Part shown: one piece after another, positions 18,927-28,693 of the stretch
How positions within the stretch are numbered: position 1 is the stretch's first letter
Layout of the letters: every line of letters starts with the position of its first letter
Assembly (NCBI GenBank): GCA_025357835.1
Contig: JANYLM010000049.1
Location: 90,094 to 154,093, forward strand
DNA: 64,000 nt
From: Gammaproteobacteria bacterium
GTDB taxonomy: Bacteria; Pseudomonadota; Gammaproteobacteria; Steroidobacterales; Steroidobacteraceae
Direction: 5' to 3'
Notes under the pieces: generated by a model
What the model was told of the DNA's origin: nothing
The model's database searches: none
The model's input: the letters and a program-made list of their open reading frames with translations, nothing else
Position numbers and translations under genes: made by a program

Positions 18927-21749
18927 TTGATTCGTTGGTTCGCGGACCTTCCCATCGAGCGCAAGCTGCGCGTGGTCATCATAGTGCCCGCCATCGCCGT
19001 GTTTGTCGTGGCGATGATCGCGCACATTGTGATGAATTTGATTCATTTGCGCGAGGATCTGCAGTGGAGCGCGGCGCGGGTTGCCCGGGTCACAGGCGCG
19101 AGCACGATCGACGCGCTGCGGCTTGGCGATGACAAGGAAGCGCTCAAGGCTATGAATGCGCTGCGCGATGAGTGGCTGGTGAATGGTGCCGAGGTCCTGG
19201 CGTTGAACGGCCAAACCCTCGCCAGCTTTCACCGCGGGCAGATCTCGGCGCACCTGGAATTGGCCGCCACGCAAAACGCGGTTGCAATTCCGCACTTGCC
19301 GCCGCCCGTCAATCCGCAGCATCCGCAACTGTATCTGCGCAAAGGCTTATTCCACATCATCGCACCCGTAATGCGTAACGACCAGACATTGGGATTCGTG
19401 CACATTCTCGTGCCATTCGAAGTGTTGTATCCGGATTGGCGCAGCTACATACTCATCACGCTGGCCGCCATCGCGGCGGCGGTGCTGACGGCCTACTGGC
19501 TGGCCGCGCGTCTACAGCAACAAATCTCGGGCCCCATCGTCAATCTGGCGCACACCATGCAACGGGTGTCCGCCGAAGAAGATTACAGCTTGCGCGTGGA
19601 GCGTCATTCTCAAGACGAGGTTGGCTCGCTCATCGACGGCTTCAATCAAATGCTCGGGCAGATTCGCCATCGCGACTCGCGGTTGGAAAAGTATCGTCAC
19701 TTTCTCGAACAGCAAGTCGAAGAACGCACGATCAATCTCGGGAACGCCAACCTGGAGCTGAAGCTCGCCATCGAGGAGGCAACCCGCGCCAAAGAGGCTG
19801 CGGAGCGGGCCAGCAGCGCCAAGAGCGAGTTTCTCGCGCGTATGAGCCACGAAATCCGCACGCCGATGAATGGCGTCATGGGCATGTCGGAACTCCTGCA
19901 GGCGACCGAACTCACTCCGCGCCAGCGGCACCTCTCGGAGACGATTTCCCATTCCGCCGAGGCGTTGCTGCAGATCATCAACGATATCTTGGATTTCTCG
20001 AAAGTCGAGGCGGGCAAGCTCGAGCTCGAACGCGTCGATTTCGCTTTGCGCGAGGCGGTGGAAGAAACCCTCGAAATCTTCGCCGGGCGCGCCCACGCGA
20101 AAAGCCTGGAGCTGGGCTGCTCCATCGAAGCAGAGGTGCCGAGTATGGTTTGCGCGGACCCGTTGCGCCTGCGGCAAATCCTGATCAACTTTGTTGGCAA
20201 CGCCATCAAGTTCACGGATTCGGGAGAGGTCATCGTACGAGTCAGGGCCGCCGGCAAGGATGGGCTGCTGCGTTTTGAGGTCATCGATACCGGCATCGGC
20301 ATATCCGAGGAGGCGCAGGCCCATATATTCAATGCCTTCAGTCAGGCCGATTCATTCACGACGCGCAAGTACGGCGGCACCGGCCTGGGGCTCGCCATAT
20401 GTCGGGAGTTGGCCGCCCTGATGGGCGGCCAGATCGGCGTCCATAGCGAGCTAAATCGCGGTTCGACATTTTGGCTCGAAGTGGGGCTCGAGCCCGTCCC
20501 CGACGCGGCACCCACCCTGACGCGTCTGCCGCGACTAAATCTCTTGGGCCTGCGTGTACTCATCGTTGACGATAACGCCAGCAATCGCGAAATACTCCAG
20601 CAACATCTGCAGTCTTGGGGCGTGGAGGCGACAGCTACGGACACCGGCGCCGCGGCATTGGCCGCGTTGAATGTCGACGGCGCGCGGTTCGATTTGGGCT
20701 TGGTGGACGATCATATGCCCGGCATGGACGGCATTCAGCTGGCGAGACTCATACGTCAAGACCCGCGCTGGTCGGGCTTGAGGCTCATTCTGCTCAGCTC
20801 CCGCGACGATAGCGACAGTGCCTCCGAAGAGCCGCAATTGTTCACCGCCATGCTCACCAAGCCGCTGCGCCGCGCACAGCTGTTCGGCTGCGTCAGTCAA
20901 GCGATGACGATGCAAGCCGGAGTCCCCATGGAGGTGCCATCGCCGGGGTCGGTCAGCGCCATAGCCGCAGACGGTGAGCGGGCGGCCGGACCCAAAATTC
21001 TTCTAGTCGAAGACAACCCGGTAAACCGCGAGGTTGCCGTCGGAATGCTGGAGAGCCTGGGATGCGGGGCCGTCGCCGCGCAAAACGGTTTGTTGGCCAT
21101 CGAGGCGATGAATTCGGCCACCTACGATGCGGTATTGATGGATTGCCAAATGCCGGTGATGGATGGAATGACGGCGACGGTCGAAATAAGGCGTCGCGAA
21201 CAGAGTTGCGGTTCCGCGCGAGTGCCCATCATTGCGCTGACCGCGAATGCGATGGAGGGAGACCGTGAGCGGTGCCTTGCAGCCGGAATGGATGACTTCC
21301 TCAGTAAGCCGTTTACCCAGCAACAATTGGCAACGCTGCTCAGGCGCTGGCTGGCGCTGCGGGTGTTGCCCGAATCCGAACGACGTGATCTATCGCGGGT
21401 GCCGCTGATCGATACCGGGGTGCTGCGCAACATTGCGGCGCTGGCGAAACCGACGCTGCTGAATTCGATGATCGACTTGTATTTACAGCACTCGCCCAGC
21501 CTGCTCGAAGTAATCGAGACCGCGGCTGCGAATATGCATGCCGACGCGCTCTTGCAAGCCGTGCATACGCTCAAATCCAGCACGTCGAATTTAGGAGGCA
21601 CCCGCCTGACCATGGTGGTCAAGGAATGCGAGGTCTCGGTACGCGAGCGAGGAATGACACAGGTCGCGCCGCTTGTTACGAGGGTCCGCAGGGAATACCA
21701 AGAATTTTGCGCCGCTCTGGTACGCGAGCGGTCACACAACGCCGCGTAG
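18927..21749 (+). CDS. Hybrid sensor histidine kinase with two receivers and an HPt domain
   Basis: BarA/GacS-like phosphorelay kinase of 940 residues. Order of domains: membrane helix near residues 15-38, periplasmic sensor to ~170, second helix ~172-192, HAMP ~192-245, coiled coil, HisKA with His308 in M-S-H-E-I-R-T-P, HATPase (G-N-A-I-K-F-T ... G-T-G-L-G-L-A-I), REC1 (~542-655, [10 protein letters not shown], with a Leu-rich rather than standard phospho-site neighbourhood), REC2 (~690-802, [10 protein letters not shown]) and HPt (H-T-L-K-S-S-T near 879). The TTG start has a strong GGAGGG upstream. It is followed 27 bases later by a REC-GGDEF-EAL gene, its likely output partner. Confidence 0.88.
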   Translation: MIRWFADLPIERKLRVVIIVPAIAVFVVAMIAHIVMNLIHLREDLQWSAARVARVTGASTIDALRLGDDKEALKAMNALRDEWLVNGAEVLALNGQTLASFHRGQISAHLELAATQNAVAIPHLPPPVNPQHPQLYLRKGLFHIIAPVMRNDQTLGFVHILVPFEVLYPDWRSYILITLAAIAAAVLTAYWLAARLQQQISGPIVNLAHTMQRVSAEEDYSLRVERHSQDEVGSLIDGFNQMLGQIRHRDSRLEKYRHFLEQQVEERTINLGNANLELKLAIEEATRAKEAAERASSAKSEFLARMSHEIRTPMNGVMGMSELLQATELTPRQRHLSETISHSAEALLQIINDILDFSKVEAGKLELERVDFALREAVEETLEIFAGRAHAKSLELGCSIEAEVPSMVCADPLRLRQILINFVGNAIKFTDSGEVIVRVRAAGKDGLLRFEVIDTGIGISEEAQAHIFNAFSQADSFTTRKYGGTGLGLAICRELAALMGGQIGVHSELNRGSTFWLEVGLEPVPDAAPTLTRLPRLNLLGLRVLIVDDNASNREILQQHLQSWGVEATATDTGAAALAALNVDGARFDLGLVDDHMPGMDGIQLARLIRQDPRWSGLRLILLSSRDDSDSASEEPQLFTAMLTKPLRRAQLFGCVSQAMTMQAGVPMEVPSPGSVSAIAADGERAAGPKILLVEDNPVNREVAVGMLESLGCGAVAAQNGLLAIEAMNSATYDAVLMDCQMPVMDGMTATVEIRRREQSCGSARVPIIALTANAMEGDRERCLAAGMDDFLSKPFTQQQLATLLRRWLALRVLPESERRDLSRVPLIDTGVLRNIAALAKPTLLNSMIDLYLQHSPSLLEVIETAAANMHADALLQAVHTLKSSTSNLGGTRLTMVVKECEVSVRERGMTQVAPLVTRVRREYQEFCAALVRERSHNAA

Positions 21750-21776
21750 CGGCCAGGCCCCGCCGAAAAGGACATC

Positions 21777-23591
21777 ATGAGCGCATACGAATATAAGGGC
21801 ACCACCACGGCGACGATACTTGTCGTCGATGACGATCCGGGCGCGAGATTGCTGGTCGGAACCGCATTGGAAATGGCTGGCTTCCGAATCGACACTGCAG
21901 CCGACGGCGCGACCGCACTCAAGCAATTTCGTGAGCACCCCGCGGACTGCGTGGTGCTCGACGTCGTCATGCCCGGTATGAGCGGCTTCGACGTATGCAG
22001 CGCGCTGCGCGCAATGCCGGAGTGCCGCCATGTGCCGATATTGATGCAAACCAGTCTCGACGACATGGAGTCGGTCAATCGCGCGTACAACGCCGGGGCA
22101 ACGGATTTCTCGTCCAAGGGTATAAATCCCATGCTGCTCGCGCAGCGTGTGAAATTTTTGGTGAGAGCGAAGGAGACCCAGGACCAGCTGCGCGAGAGCG
22201 AGGCGCGCGTGCGCTATCTCGCCTACTACGACCCGCTGACCGCATTGCCCAATCGGCAGCGCCTGCTGCAAATATTGGATCAGCAGGTGGCGTGGGCGGA
22301 GCCGCGGCAGCGCGGCCTCGCTGTCTTGATGCTCGACGTCGACAATTTTTCCCGCATCAACGACACGCAGGGGCAGGCGGTGGGCGACGTGCTATTAAAG
22401 GAGGTTGCTCATCGCCTGCAAAATTGCCTGCGCGACACTCAGCGCACGCTGAATCAAGCGGAGGATGGTTTCGAAAAGAAGGACATCAACGACTGGGTGG
22501 CGCGCACCGGCGGCGACGAATTCGCGCTAGCGCTGCCCGGAATATCCACGGCCGAGGCCGCGCAGGCCGTGGCGCAGCGCGTACAGCGGGCATTGGCGCG
22601 GCCATTCGTGTTCGCGCAAGCTGAGATACCGCTTTCGGCTAGCATGGGCATCAGCCTGTTTCCGGGCGATGCGGCTACCGCCGAGACGCTCGTCAAGAAT
22701 GCCGACGCGGCCATGCACCACGGCAAGAAAAGCGGGCAGGGAGGGCTCGAGTTCTTCAATAAGTCGATTAGCACCCGCGCGGCCAAGCACCTGTCCATGG
22801 AGGCCGATTTGCGCAAGGCACTGGAGCGCGGCGAATTCACTCTAAATTATCAGCCGCGCCTGGCCCTCAAGGATTTGCGCGTCGAAGCGGTCGAAGCATT
22901 GATTCGATGGAAGCACCCGCAGCGCGGATTCGTCGCACCCGACGAGTTCATACCGCTTGCCGAGCAGAACGGCATGATCGTCGAAATCGGCGATTGGGTA
23001 CTGCGAGAAGCCTGTGCGCAGGCGCGGCGCTGGCGCGACGCCGGAACGTCGGCGTGGCAAGTTGCGGTGAATGTATCGGGAGTGCAATTTCGCGACGGCA
23101 GCTTGGTGTCGCGCGTGTCGCGCGCCATCGACGCCGCCGGAATCGAATCCCGCATGATAGAACTAGAGTTCACCGAAGGCGCTTTGATCGAATACTCGGC
23201 CGCTGTGAGCAAGGCTGTCAAGTCTCTCAAGGAGCTTGGCGTTGCGACGGCGCTGGACGATTTCGGTACCGGCTACAGTTCGCTGTCCTACCTGCGGCAC
23301 TTTCCGATCGACACATTGAAGATTGATCGGGCGTTCGTGCGGGACATCGCCTCGAAGACCGGCGGCAATGCGCCGCTGGTCGACGCCATCATCGCCATGG
23401 CCAAAAGCCTCGGCTTGGCGACGGTGGCCGAAGGGGTCGAAACCGAAGCGCAGTGGCAGTACCTCAAGACCCGAGACGCGAACCAGGTTCAGGGCTTCTT
23501 GTTCTGCCGCCCGCTCGCAATCGCGGATTTGCAGCGATGGCACGACGATTGGCTGCATGCGCATCAATTGAACGCCGCGAGTGTCGCCTAG
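21777..23591 (+). CDS. Response regulator with GGDEF and EAL domains
   Basis: 604-residue c-di-GMP protein. The receiver occupies residues ~12-130 (V-V-D-D-D-P, phospho-Asp in V-V-L-D-V-V-M-P). The GGDEF domain at ~145-325 has an intact R-T-G-G-D-E-F, and the EAL domain at ~340-590 has E-A-L-I-R-W and D-D-F-G-T-G-Y-S-S-L. Both catalytic signatures look intact, so direction of activity cannot be assigned. It lies just downstream of a hybrid kinase on the same strand and is likely phosphorylated by it. Confidence 0.88.
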   Translation: MSAYEYKGTTTATILVVDDDPGARLLVGTALEMAGFRIDTAADGATALKQFREHPADCVVLDVVMPGMSGFDVCSALRAMPECRHVPILMQTSLDDMESVNRAYNAGATDFSSKGINPMLLAQRVKFLVRAKETQDQLRESEARVRYLAYYDPLTALPNRQRLLQILDQQVAWAEPRQRGLAVLMLDVDNFSRINDTQGQAVGDVLLKEVAHRLQNCLRDTQRTLNQAEDGFEKKDINDWVARTGGDEFALALPGISTAEAAQAVAQRVQRALARPFVFAQAEIPLSASMGISLFPGDAATAETLVKNADAAMHHGKKSGQGGLEFFNKSISTRAAKHLSMEADLRKALERGEFTLNYQPRLALKDLRVEAVEALIRWKHPQRGFVAPDEFIPLAEQNGMIVEIGDWVLREACAQARRWRDAGTSAWQVAVNVSGVQFRDGSLVSRVSRAIDAAGIESRMIELEFTEGALIEYSAAVSKAVKSLKELGVATALDDFGTGYSSLSYLRHFPIDTLKIDRAFVRDIASKTGGNAPLVDAIIAMAKSLGLATVAEGVETEAQWQYLKTRDANQVQGFLFCRPLAIADLQRWHDDWLHAHQLNAASVA

Positions 23592-23597
23592 TGACGG

Positions 23598-24149
23598 CTA
23601 CTTTCTGGTTCGCCGCCAGACCACTTCGCTGCCGTTCTCGTCGCGCGCCAGCACCCGAGCCAGCACGAACAACAGGTCGGATAGGCGATTTAGGTATTTG
23701 AGGGTCTCTGGCGAAACCGCCTCGGTGCGTGCCAGCGACCAGCAGCGGCGCTCCGCACGCCGGCAAACGGCGCGGGCAACGTGGCAGGCGGCTGCCGCCG
23801 GCCCGCCGCCCGGCAGAATAAATTCCTTCAGGGGCGGCAAGGCTTCATTGAATCCGTCCAATTCCGTCTCGAGCCGCTCGACGTGCGCCGCGTCGATCAT
23901 GCGATGCCCGGGGATGCATAATTCTCCCCCAAGATCGAACAGGTCGTGCTGCACCTCGGTGAGACAGCTAGCGACCGCCGGCGGCAGCGTGGCTATGCTG
24001 AGCACCACGCCGATGGCGCTATTGGCCTCATCGACTGTGCCGTAGGCTTCGACGCGCAGATTTTCCTTGGGAACGCGAGTTCCGTCCCCCAAGCCGGTGC
24101 TGCCGTCATCGCCGGTACGTGTATAAATTTTGCTCAGCCGGTTGCCCAT
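23598..24149 (-). CDS. PduO-type cob(I)alamin adenosyltransferase
   Basis: Makes adenosylcobalamin from cob(I)alamin and ATP. The 183-residue protein has the T-R-T-G-D-D-G-x-T-G-L-G-D-G-x-R-V-P-K ATP-binding N-terminus, the Y-G-x-V-D-E-x-N-S-x-I-G motif, R-R-A-E-R-R, and L-N-R-L-S-D-L-L-F-x-x-A-R. ATG 24149 is chosen because family members begin a few residues before I-Y-T-R-T-G; an open frame to 24290 adds an unrelated extension. An ABC ATPase of the cobalamin/siderophore class lies 0.8 kb away on the same strand. Confidence 0.9.
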   Translation of the reverse strand: MGNRLSKIYTRTGDDGSTGLGDGTRVPKENLRVEAYGTVDEANSAIGVVLSIATLPPAVASCLTEVQHDLFDLGGELCIPGHRMIDAAHVERLETELDGFNEALPPLKEFILPGGGPAAAACHVARAVCRRAERRCWSLARTEAVSPETLKYLNRLSDLLFVLARVLARDENGSEVVWRRTRK

Positions 24150-24209
24150 CACTCGTAACTCCAAAACCTTGAGTGCGACGGTAGCACAAGGTTTGCTAAT
24201 CTGGCGCCT

Positions 24210-24974
24210 ATGAAACATTCCCAAGAATTGCAGGCGGCCCTGGATGCGGCGGAGCAGGCGGCCGGCATCGCGCGCGCATTGTTCCAGCACAACTTAGAGG
24301 TGCGCATTAAGGAGGATAAATCGCCGGTCACGGAGGCGGATGTGCGCTGTGAGATAGCGATTCGCGAAATTCTTGAGGCGAGGTTCCCTTCCTATGGCTT
24401 TTTCGGCGAGGAAACCGGGTCGCGCGATGCGAATGCGGAGAGTCTGTGGCTGGTCGATCCCATCGACGGCACCAAGGCATTCGTGCGCGAATACCCGATG
24501 TTTTCCACGCAAATCGCGCTGATGCGGCGCGGGGAAATCGTGCTCGGTGTATCGAGCGCTCCGGTCTATGGCGAACTTTGCTTCGCTGAGCGCGGCTGCG
24601 GCGCATATATGAACGGTAAACGCGTGGTGGTAAGCCAGGTGGCGGCGCTGGAGTCGGCCGCACTGTCTTCCGGCAACCTAAAAACTCTCGCCGGCGGCGC
24701 CCGATGGGCCCGATACGGCGCGCTCGTGGCGCAGGTCAATCGCATTCGCGGCTATGGGGACTTTCTGCACTATCACTTGCTGGCCGGCGGCAAGATCGAT
24801 GCGGTGATAGAAAGCGACGTGAATATTCTCGACATTGCGGCGTGCGTGGCCATCGTCAACGAGGCGGGCGGCCGGTTCACGGATCTCGACGGTGCGCCGA
24901 TCACATTGCAGTCGACCTCGGTACTGGCGACCAATGGCCGCTTGCATGCCTCGGTGTTGGCAGCTCTGGGCTAA
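24210..24974 (+). CDS. Inositol-monophosphatase-family phosphatase (HisN- or CysQ-like)
   Basis: Mg-dependent phosphatase fold, 254 residues. The metal site is complete: G-E-E near residue 70, W-L-V-D-P-I-D-G-T-K-A-F near 90, and the late W/L-D-x-A-A motif as I-L-D-I-A-A near 210. The strand after D-G-T-K-A-F-V-R-E and the G-Y-G-D-F-L-H-Y segment fit histidinol-phosphatase HisN members at least as well as CysQ or SuhB, so the substrate is left open. Convergent with the ABC ATPase gene (4-base overlap). Confidence 0.75.
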   Translation: MKHSQELQAALDAAEQAAGIARALFQHNLEVRIKEDKSPVTEADVRCEIAIREILEARFPSYGFFGEETGSRDANAESLWLVDPIDGTKAFVREYPMFSTQIALMRRGEIVLGVSSAPVYGELCFAERGCGAYMNGKRVVVSQVAALESAALSSGNLKTLAGGARWARYGALVAQVNRIRGYGDFLHYHLLAGGKIDAVIESDVNILDIAACVAIVNEAGGRFTDLDGAPITLQSTSVLATNGRLHASVLAALG

Positions 24975-25774
24975 GCCTGAAAGAACACGCGCCGGCCGCT
25001 GATATGCGCCGCCTCGAACCGCGTGTCGAACAGTGCCGACAAATGTTGCGCTGTGAGAGTATCGGCAACGCTACCGCATTGCCAATTGCCGTCTTTGCCG
25101 ATCAGCAGGGCGGAATCGGCAAATCGCTCGGCGAGATTCGGATCGTGCAGGGTCACGATGACGGCGGCGCCGGCGTCGGCGCGTTCGCGTAGCAGTTGCA
25201 GCGCTTCGAGTTGATGGTTGGGATCGAGTTGGTTGGTCGGCTCGTCCAACAAGAAGATGCGCGGTGTCTGTGCCAGCACGGCGGCCAATGCCGCTCGCCG
25301 CCGTTCGCCGCCGGACAGAGTCAGTACATCGCGTTCCTCGTAGCCGGCAAGGCCCACCGCGGCCAGTGCGTTCGACGCGATGGCGAGATCGCGGGCCGAC
25401 TCCCATTGCCATTGAGCAATGTGCGGATGGCGACCGAGCAGTACCGTTTCGATGACGCTTGCCGGAAAGGGGTCCTCGACATTTTGCGGCAGCAGGGCCA
25501 ATTCGCGCGCCAGCGCTCGACGCGGCCAGTCTGCCAGGGGCCGACCCGAGATCATCAGCTGACCCGCGCTGGGCAAGCGCAGACCCGCCAGGGTGTGCAG
25601 GGACAGACTCTTGCCCGAGCCGTTCGGTCCCAGAACCGCGAGCATCGAACCGCGGCCTATTTGTAGATCAAGCCCGCGCACCAAGGTGCGTGACCCCACG
25701 CACACATCGATGCCCCGGCATTCTAGCAGCGGCGCCGCGGCTTGAGCCTGGCTCGCTGCGGATTCAACGAGCAT
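24971..25774 (-). CDS. ABC transporter ATP-binding protein, cobalamin/heme/siderophore (FecE/BtuD) class
   Basis: 267-residue ATPase with Walker A G-P-N-G-S-G-K-S, Q-loop L-L-P-Q-N, signature L-S-G-G-E-R-R-R, Walker B I-F-L-L-D-E-P, D-loop L-D-P-N-H-Q and switch H-D. Its sequence type matches importers of cobalamin, heme or ferric siderophores. No permease is adjacent; a matching FecCD/BtuC permease gene lies 30 kb away at 54.2-55.2 kb. The start overlaps the upstream metallopeptidase gene by 11 bases. Confidence 0.85.
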   Translation of the reverse strand: MLVESAASQAQAAAPLLECRGIDVCVGSRTLVRGLDLQIGRGSMLAVLGPNGSGKSLSLHTLAGLRLPSAGQLMISGRPLADWPRRALARELALLPQNVEDPFPASVIETVLLGRHPHIAQWQWESARDLAIASNALAAVGLAGYEERDVLTLSGGERRRAALAAVLAQTPRIFLLDEPTNQLDPNHQLEALQLLRERADAGAAVIVTLHDPNLAERFADSALLIGKDGNWQCGSVADTLTAQHLSALFDTRFEAAHISGRRVFFQA

Positions 25775-26630
25775 GCTGAGGCCAGCGTATTTCTAACGCG
25801 GTGAAGGGGCCGACGACCACTTCGTCTAGGCTCGCTGCCTGTTGCCATCGGTTCGGTGCGAGCATGCGCCTTCCCGCCATCAACTCCGCCGTCGGTTGCG
25901 GATATAACGGTGACCGCGTTGGATCGCCGTAGCCCTCGGGGAAGCGCGGCGAGTCATCGGCGAAGTTGTATTTGTCCGTGGCGCCCACCGTGTGCAGCAA
26001 TTCGTGAGCAATCACCACGTTATTCTCGCCGTTCATGTCGGGCCTCGCAAAGGCATACACCACGCCGATGAGACCCTTCGCAAGGCCTAGGGAATGCGGG
26101 ACCGTGGGTGTCAGGGCGGGGTCATGATAGAGAACGAAGATACGAATGTCCTCGGGCTCGTGTGCATGCCCGCTGACGCGCCAGGCCCAGTATCGCAGTC
26201 GCAGGCTCCACAGGGCCGTCGCCCAAAGTCCAGCGCTTGCTGCGCGTTGCGGCGGACGATCCTGCAATTCGGGCCTCAGCCTAGTTCTGATTGGCTCACG
26301 GGCGTCCAAATTATATCGCTCGGCCTCGCGCACGAAGAAACGATCAATGGGTTTGAAGCGCTCAACATTGAGCGCTTCGAGATACTCTCGGGTCACGGGG
26401 CTGTCGTCCGCCGCAATAGGGTAGATCGCCACGTAGAGAGGGTCATGCCAGCGGGTGCTGCGGTAGCGATCCCGCCAAGTCGTCAGGGCCACTGCCAGCA
26501 ACACCAGTAACAAAATCAAGATGCGCAGCAGCTTGAATCCGCTGCGCTGCGGTGCGGTGCCAGGAGGACACCCGCGGCTGCGGGGTGGCGCCATTCCCCG
26601 GGATGGCGCTGGGCCCCCGGATGGCGTCAC
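25764..26630 (-). CDS. Membrane-anchored HEXXH zinc-metallopeptidase-like protein, uncharacterised
   Basis: About 288 residues from a GTG that overlaps the upstream stop (GTGA); ATG 26594 is the alternative. After a Pro/Arg-rich N-terminus there is one membrane helix (L-L-R-I-L-I-L-L-L-V-L-L-A-V-A-L), then an extracytoplasmic domain with V-V-I-A-H-E-L-L-H-T-V-G-A-T-D. H-E-L-L-H is an HEXXH zinc site, and the downstream Asp and Glu residues (D-K-Y-N-F ... F-P-E-G-Y) are candidates for the third ligand. I do not recognise a characterised family. It sits between a CPXCG zinc-ribbon gene and an ABC ATPase in one operon. Confidence 0.7.
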   Translation of the reverse strand: MTPSGGPAPSRGMAPPRSRGCPPGTAPQRSGFKLLRILILLLVLLAVALTTWRDRYRSTRWHDPLYVAIYPIAADDSPVTREYLEALNVERFKPIDRFFVREAERYNLDAREPIRTRLRPELQDRPPQRAASAGLWATALWSLRLRYWAWRVSGHAHEPEDIRIFVLYHDPALTPTVPHSLGLAKGLIGVVYAFARPDMNGENNVVIAHELLHTVGATDKYNFADDSPRFPEGYGDPTRSPLYPQPTAELMAGRRMLAPNRWQQAASLDEVVVGPFTALEIRWPQHAR

Positions 26631-26815
26631 TCGGCGGACTCGACGCTGAATTGCGCTAGTTCTCCATCCACGGCGGTATAGGACACCTGCATCGGCTTGC
26701 AGCACACCGGGCAGTCTTCGACGTAGGACTGCTCGGGCACCGACAAATCGAGGGTCAAGTTAATGGTTTCCCAGCAATGCGGACAGGTGGCGTCTTGGTC
26801 CTGGAGAAGGTTCAT
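26627..26815 (-). CDS. CPXCG-motif cysteine-rich zinc-ribbon protein
   Basis: Small protein of 62 residues with two Cys pairs, C-P-H-C near residue 11 and C-P-V-C near 36, spaced like a zinc ribbon and followed by an acidic tail. This matches the small CPXCG-motif family of unknown function. ATG 26815 is used; the open frame to 26842 adds nine residues. It is the first gene of the operon running into the metallopeptidase and the ABC ATPase. Confidence 0.8.
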   Translation of the reverse strand: MNLLQDQDATCPHCWETINLTLDLSVPEQSYVEDCPVCCKPMQVSYTAVDGELAQFSVESAE

Positions 26816-26899
26816 GGGCACATTGTGCCTCCGTACCGTCACAAATGCGCATAGGCCGCTATACTTACGACCTGATTTGGGGCATTAAAATGAGGAATC

Positions 26900-28693
26900 A
26901 TGGAGCCGACCGATACGTCGAAATCTGATTATTTCCATAGGGTGGTAGATTGCCAGTGGGCCTGTCCGGCACACACCGATGTTCCCGAATACATCCGACT
27001 GATCGCCCAGGGCGAGTTCACCGCCGCGTACATGGTGAATCGAGAGTCCAATGTTTTCCCGGGAATTCTGGGCCGAGTCTGCGATCGACCCTGCGAACCC
27101 GCCTGCCGCCGTGGTCGAATCGAGGAAAAGCCGGTTGCGATTTGCAGGCTAAAACGCGTCGCATCCGATCATCGTGACGACATCACGGGGCTGCTGCCCA
27201 AGGCGCCCCGCGAGAAAAACGGCAAGCGCATCGCCTGCATCGGCGCGGGACCCGCGTCGCTCACCGTCGCTAACGACCTGCTGCCCATGGGGTACGAAGT
27301 CACCATATTCGAGCAGTACGCCGTGCCCGGCGGCTTGATGCGCACGAATATTCCGGCCTTCCGCCTCCCTGCCAATGTTCTGGACGAGGAGATCGGCTAC
27401 ATCGTGAACATGGGGGCGGACCTGCGGCTGAATTCTCCGGTTAATAGCATGCGCCGGCTGCTCGAATCCGAAGAATTCGACGCGGTGTTCGTGGGATCGG
27501 GGGCCCCCAAGGGCAAGGAACTCGAACTGCCGGGCCGCCACGACACGGAGCGTGTACATATCGGCATCACGTGGCTGGAGTCGATTGCCTTCGGCCATGT
27601 CGAACGCGTGGGCGAGCGAGTGTTGATCATCGGCGTCGGCAATACGGCCATGGACTGCTGCCGCAGCTCGCTGCGCCTGGGTGCGAAGGACGTGAAAGTC
27701 ATGGCGCGCAAGCCGCGCCAGTTCTTCAAGGCTTCAGATTGGGAACTCGAAGATGCCGAGCATGAAAATGTCGCCATCGTCGTCAATCATGCGCCCAAAT
27801 CCTTCGTTACTGAAGGGGGGCAGCTCAAGGGCATGATGTTCGAGAAACTGCAGTACGACATCGAAAACGGCGATATCACTGCGACGCGCAGCCTGGGCGA
27901 TGTCTTTTTCCCCTGCGACGACGTGATTCTCGCCATCGGCCAGGAAAATGCCTTTCCGTGGATCGAGCAGGGTATCGGCCTCGACCTCGACAAATGGAAT
28001 GTGCCCAAGGTGGACAAGGCCACCTTTCAGTCCACGCTTCCCCAGGTGTTTTTCGGCGGCGACGCGGCATTCGGACCTAAGAACATCATCTGGTCCGTCG
28101 AACATGGTCATCAGGCTGCTATTTCGATTCACAAATTTTGCCACGATGAGGCCGTGCAGGAGCGCATGCCGCGCGGCGTCACCCTGTCCAGCCGCAAGAT
28201 GGGCATGCACGAATGGGCGTACAAGAACGAGTACAACGGCGTGGAGCGGCGTCTGGTGCCGCACGTGGGGCTGGTCGAGCGCTTCAAGAAGATCAATATC
28301 GAAGTGGAACTGGGATTTACCGCCGAAGAGGCGGCTCTCGAGGTGCAGCGCTGCCTGAACTGCGATGTGCAGACGGTGTTCGCGGCAAAGCTGTGCATCG
28401 AGTGCGATGCCTGCATCGACATCTGCCCGGTCGACTGCCTCACCATCACGCATAACGGTAGCGAGACTGAGCTGCGCTCCAAGCTAACCGCGCCGGCCAC
28501 CAATCGTTCGCAGGCCCTGTATGTGTCGGCGCCGCTGCCGCAAACGGCGCGGGTCATGGTCAAGGACGAGGATGTCTGCGTGCATTGCGGCCTGTGCGCG
28601 GAACGCTGTCCGACCGCGGCCTGGGACATGCAGAAGTCGACCATCCATATTCCGCACGCCATCGATGAGGAGGTTTCAGCATGCCCGGCGTGA
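26900..28693 (+). CDS. NAD(P)-linked FAD/Fe-S oxidoreductase subunit (GltD-like, KorC-type)
   Basis: 597-residue flavoprotein with an N-terminal Cys-rich Fe-S region like GltD (C-Q-W-A-C-P-A-H-T-D-V-P ... R-V-C-D-R-P-C-E-x-x-C-R-R-G), an FAD fold (I-G-A-G-P-A-S-L-T-V-A), a second nucleotide fold (I-I-G-V-G-N-T-A-M-D-C), F-F-G-G-D-A-A-F-G-P, and two C-terminal 4Fe-4S clusters (C-I-E-C-D-A-C-I-D-I-C-P and C-V-H-C-G-L-C-A-E-R-C-P). It would pass electrons between NAD(P)H and the 2-oxoacid oxidoreductase or ferredoxin. It overlaps the next gene by 13 bases. In Thauera a comparable Kor complex supplies reduced ferredoxin; the role here is inferred. Confidence 0.86.
   Translation: MEPTDTSKSDYFHRVVDCQWACPAHTDVPEYIRLIAQGEFTAAYMVNRESNVFPGILGRVCDRPCEPACRRGRIEEKPVAICRLKRVASDHRDDITGLLPKAPREKNGKRIACIGAGPASLTVANDLLPMGYEVTIFEQYAVPGGLMRTNIPAFRLPANVLDEEIGYIVNMGADLRLNSPVNSMRRLLESEEFDAVFVGSGAPKGKELELPGRHDTERVHIGITWLESIAFGHVERVGERVLIIGVGNTAMDCCRSSLRLGAKDVKVMARKPRQFFKASDWELEDAEHENVAIVVNHAPKSFVTEGGQLKGMMFEKLQYDIENGDITATRSLGDVFFPCDDVILAIGQENAFPWIEQGIGLDLDKWNVPKVDKATFQSTLPQVFFGGDAAFGPKNIIWSVEHGHQAAISIHKFCHDEAVQERMPRGVTLSSRKMGMHEWAYKNEYNGVERRLVPHVGLVERFKKINIEVELGFTAEEAALEVQRCLNCDVQTVFAAKLCIECDACIDICPVDCLTITHNGSETELRSKLTAPATNRSQALYVSAPLPQTARVMVKDEDVCVHCGLCAERCPTAAWDMQKSTIHIPHAIDEEVSACPA

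Noticed and set aside
19512..20324. 270-residue reverse-strand open frame inside the hybrid kinase gene
   Set aside because: The forward frame carries the HAMP, HisKA and HATPase motifs over the same bases.
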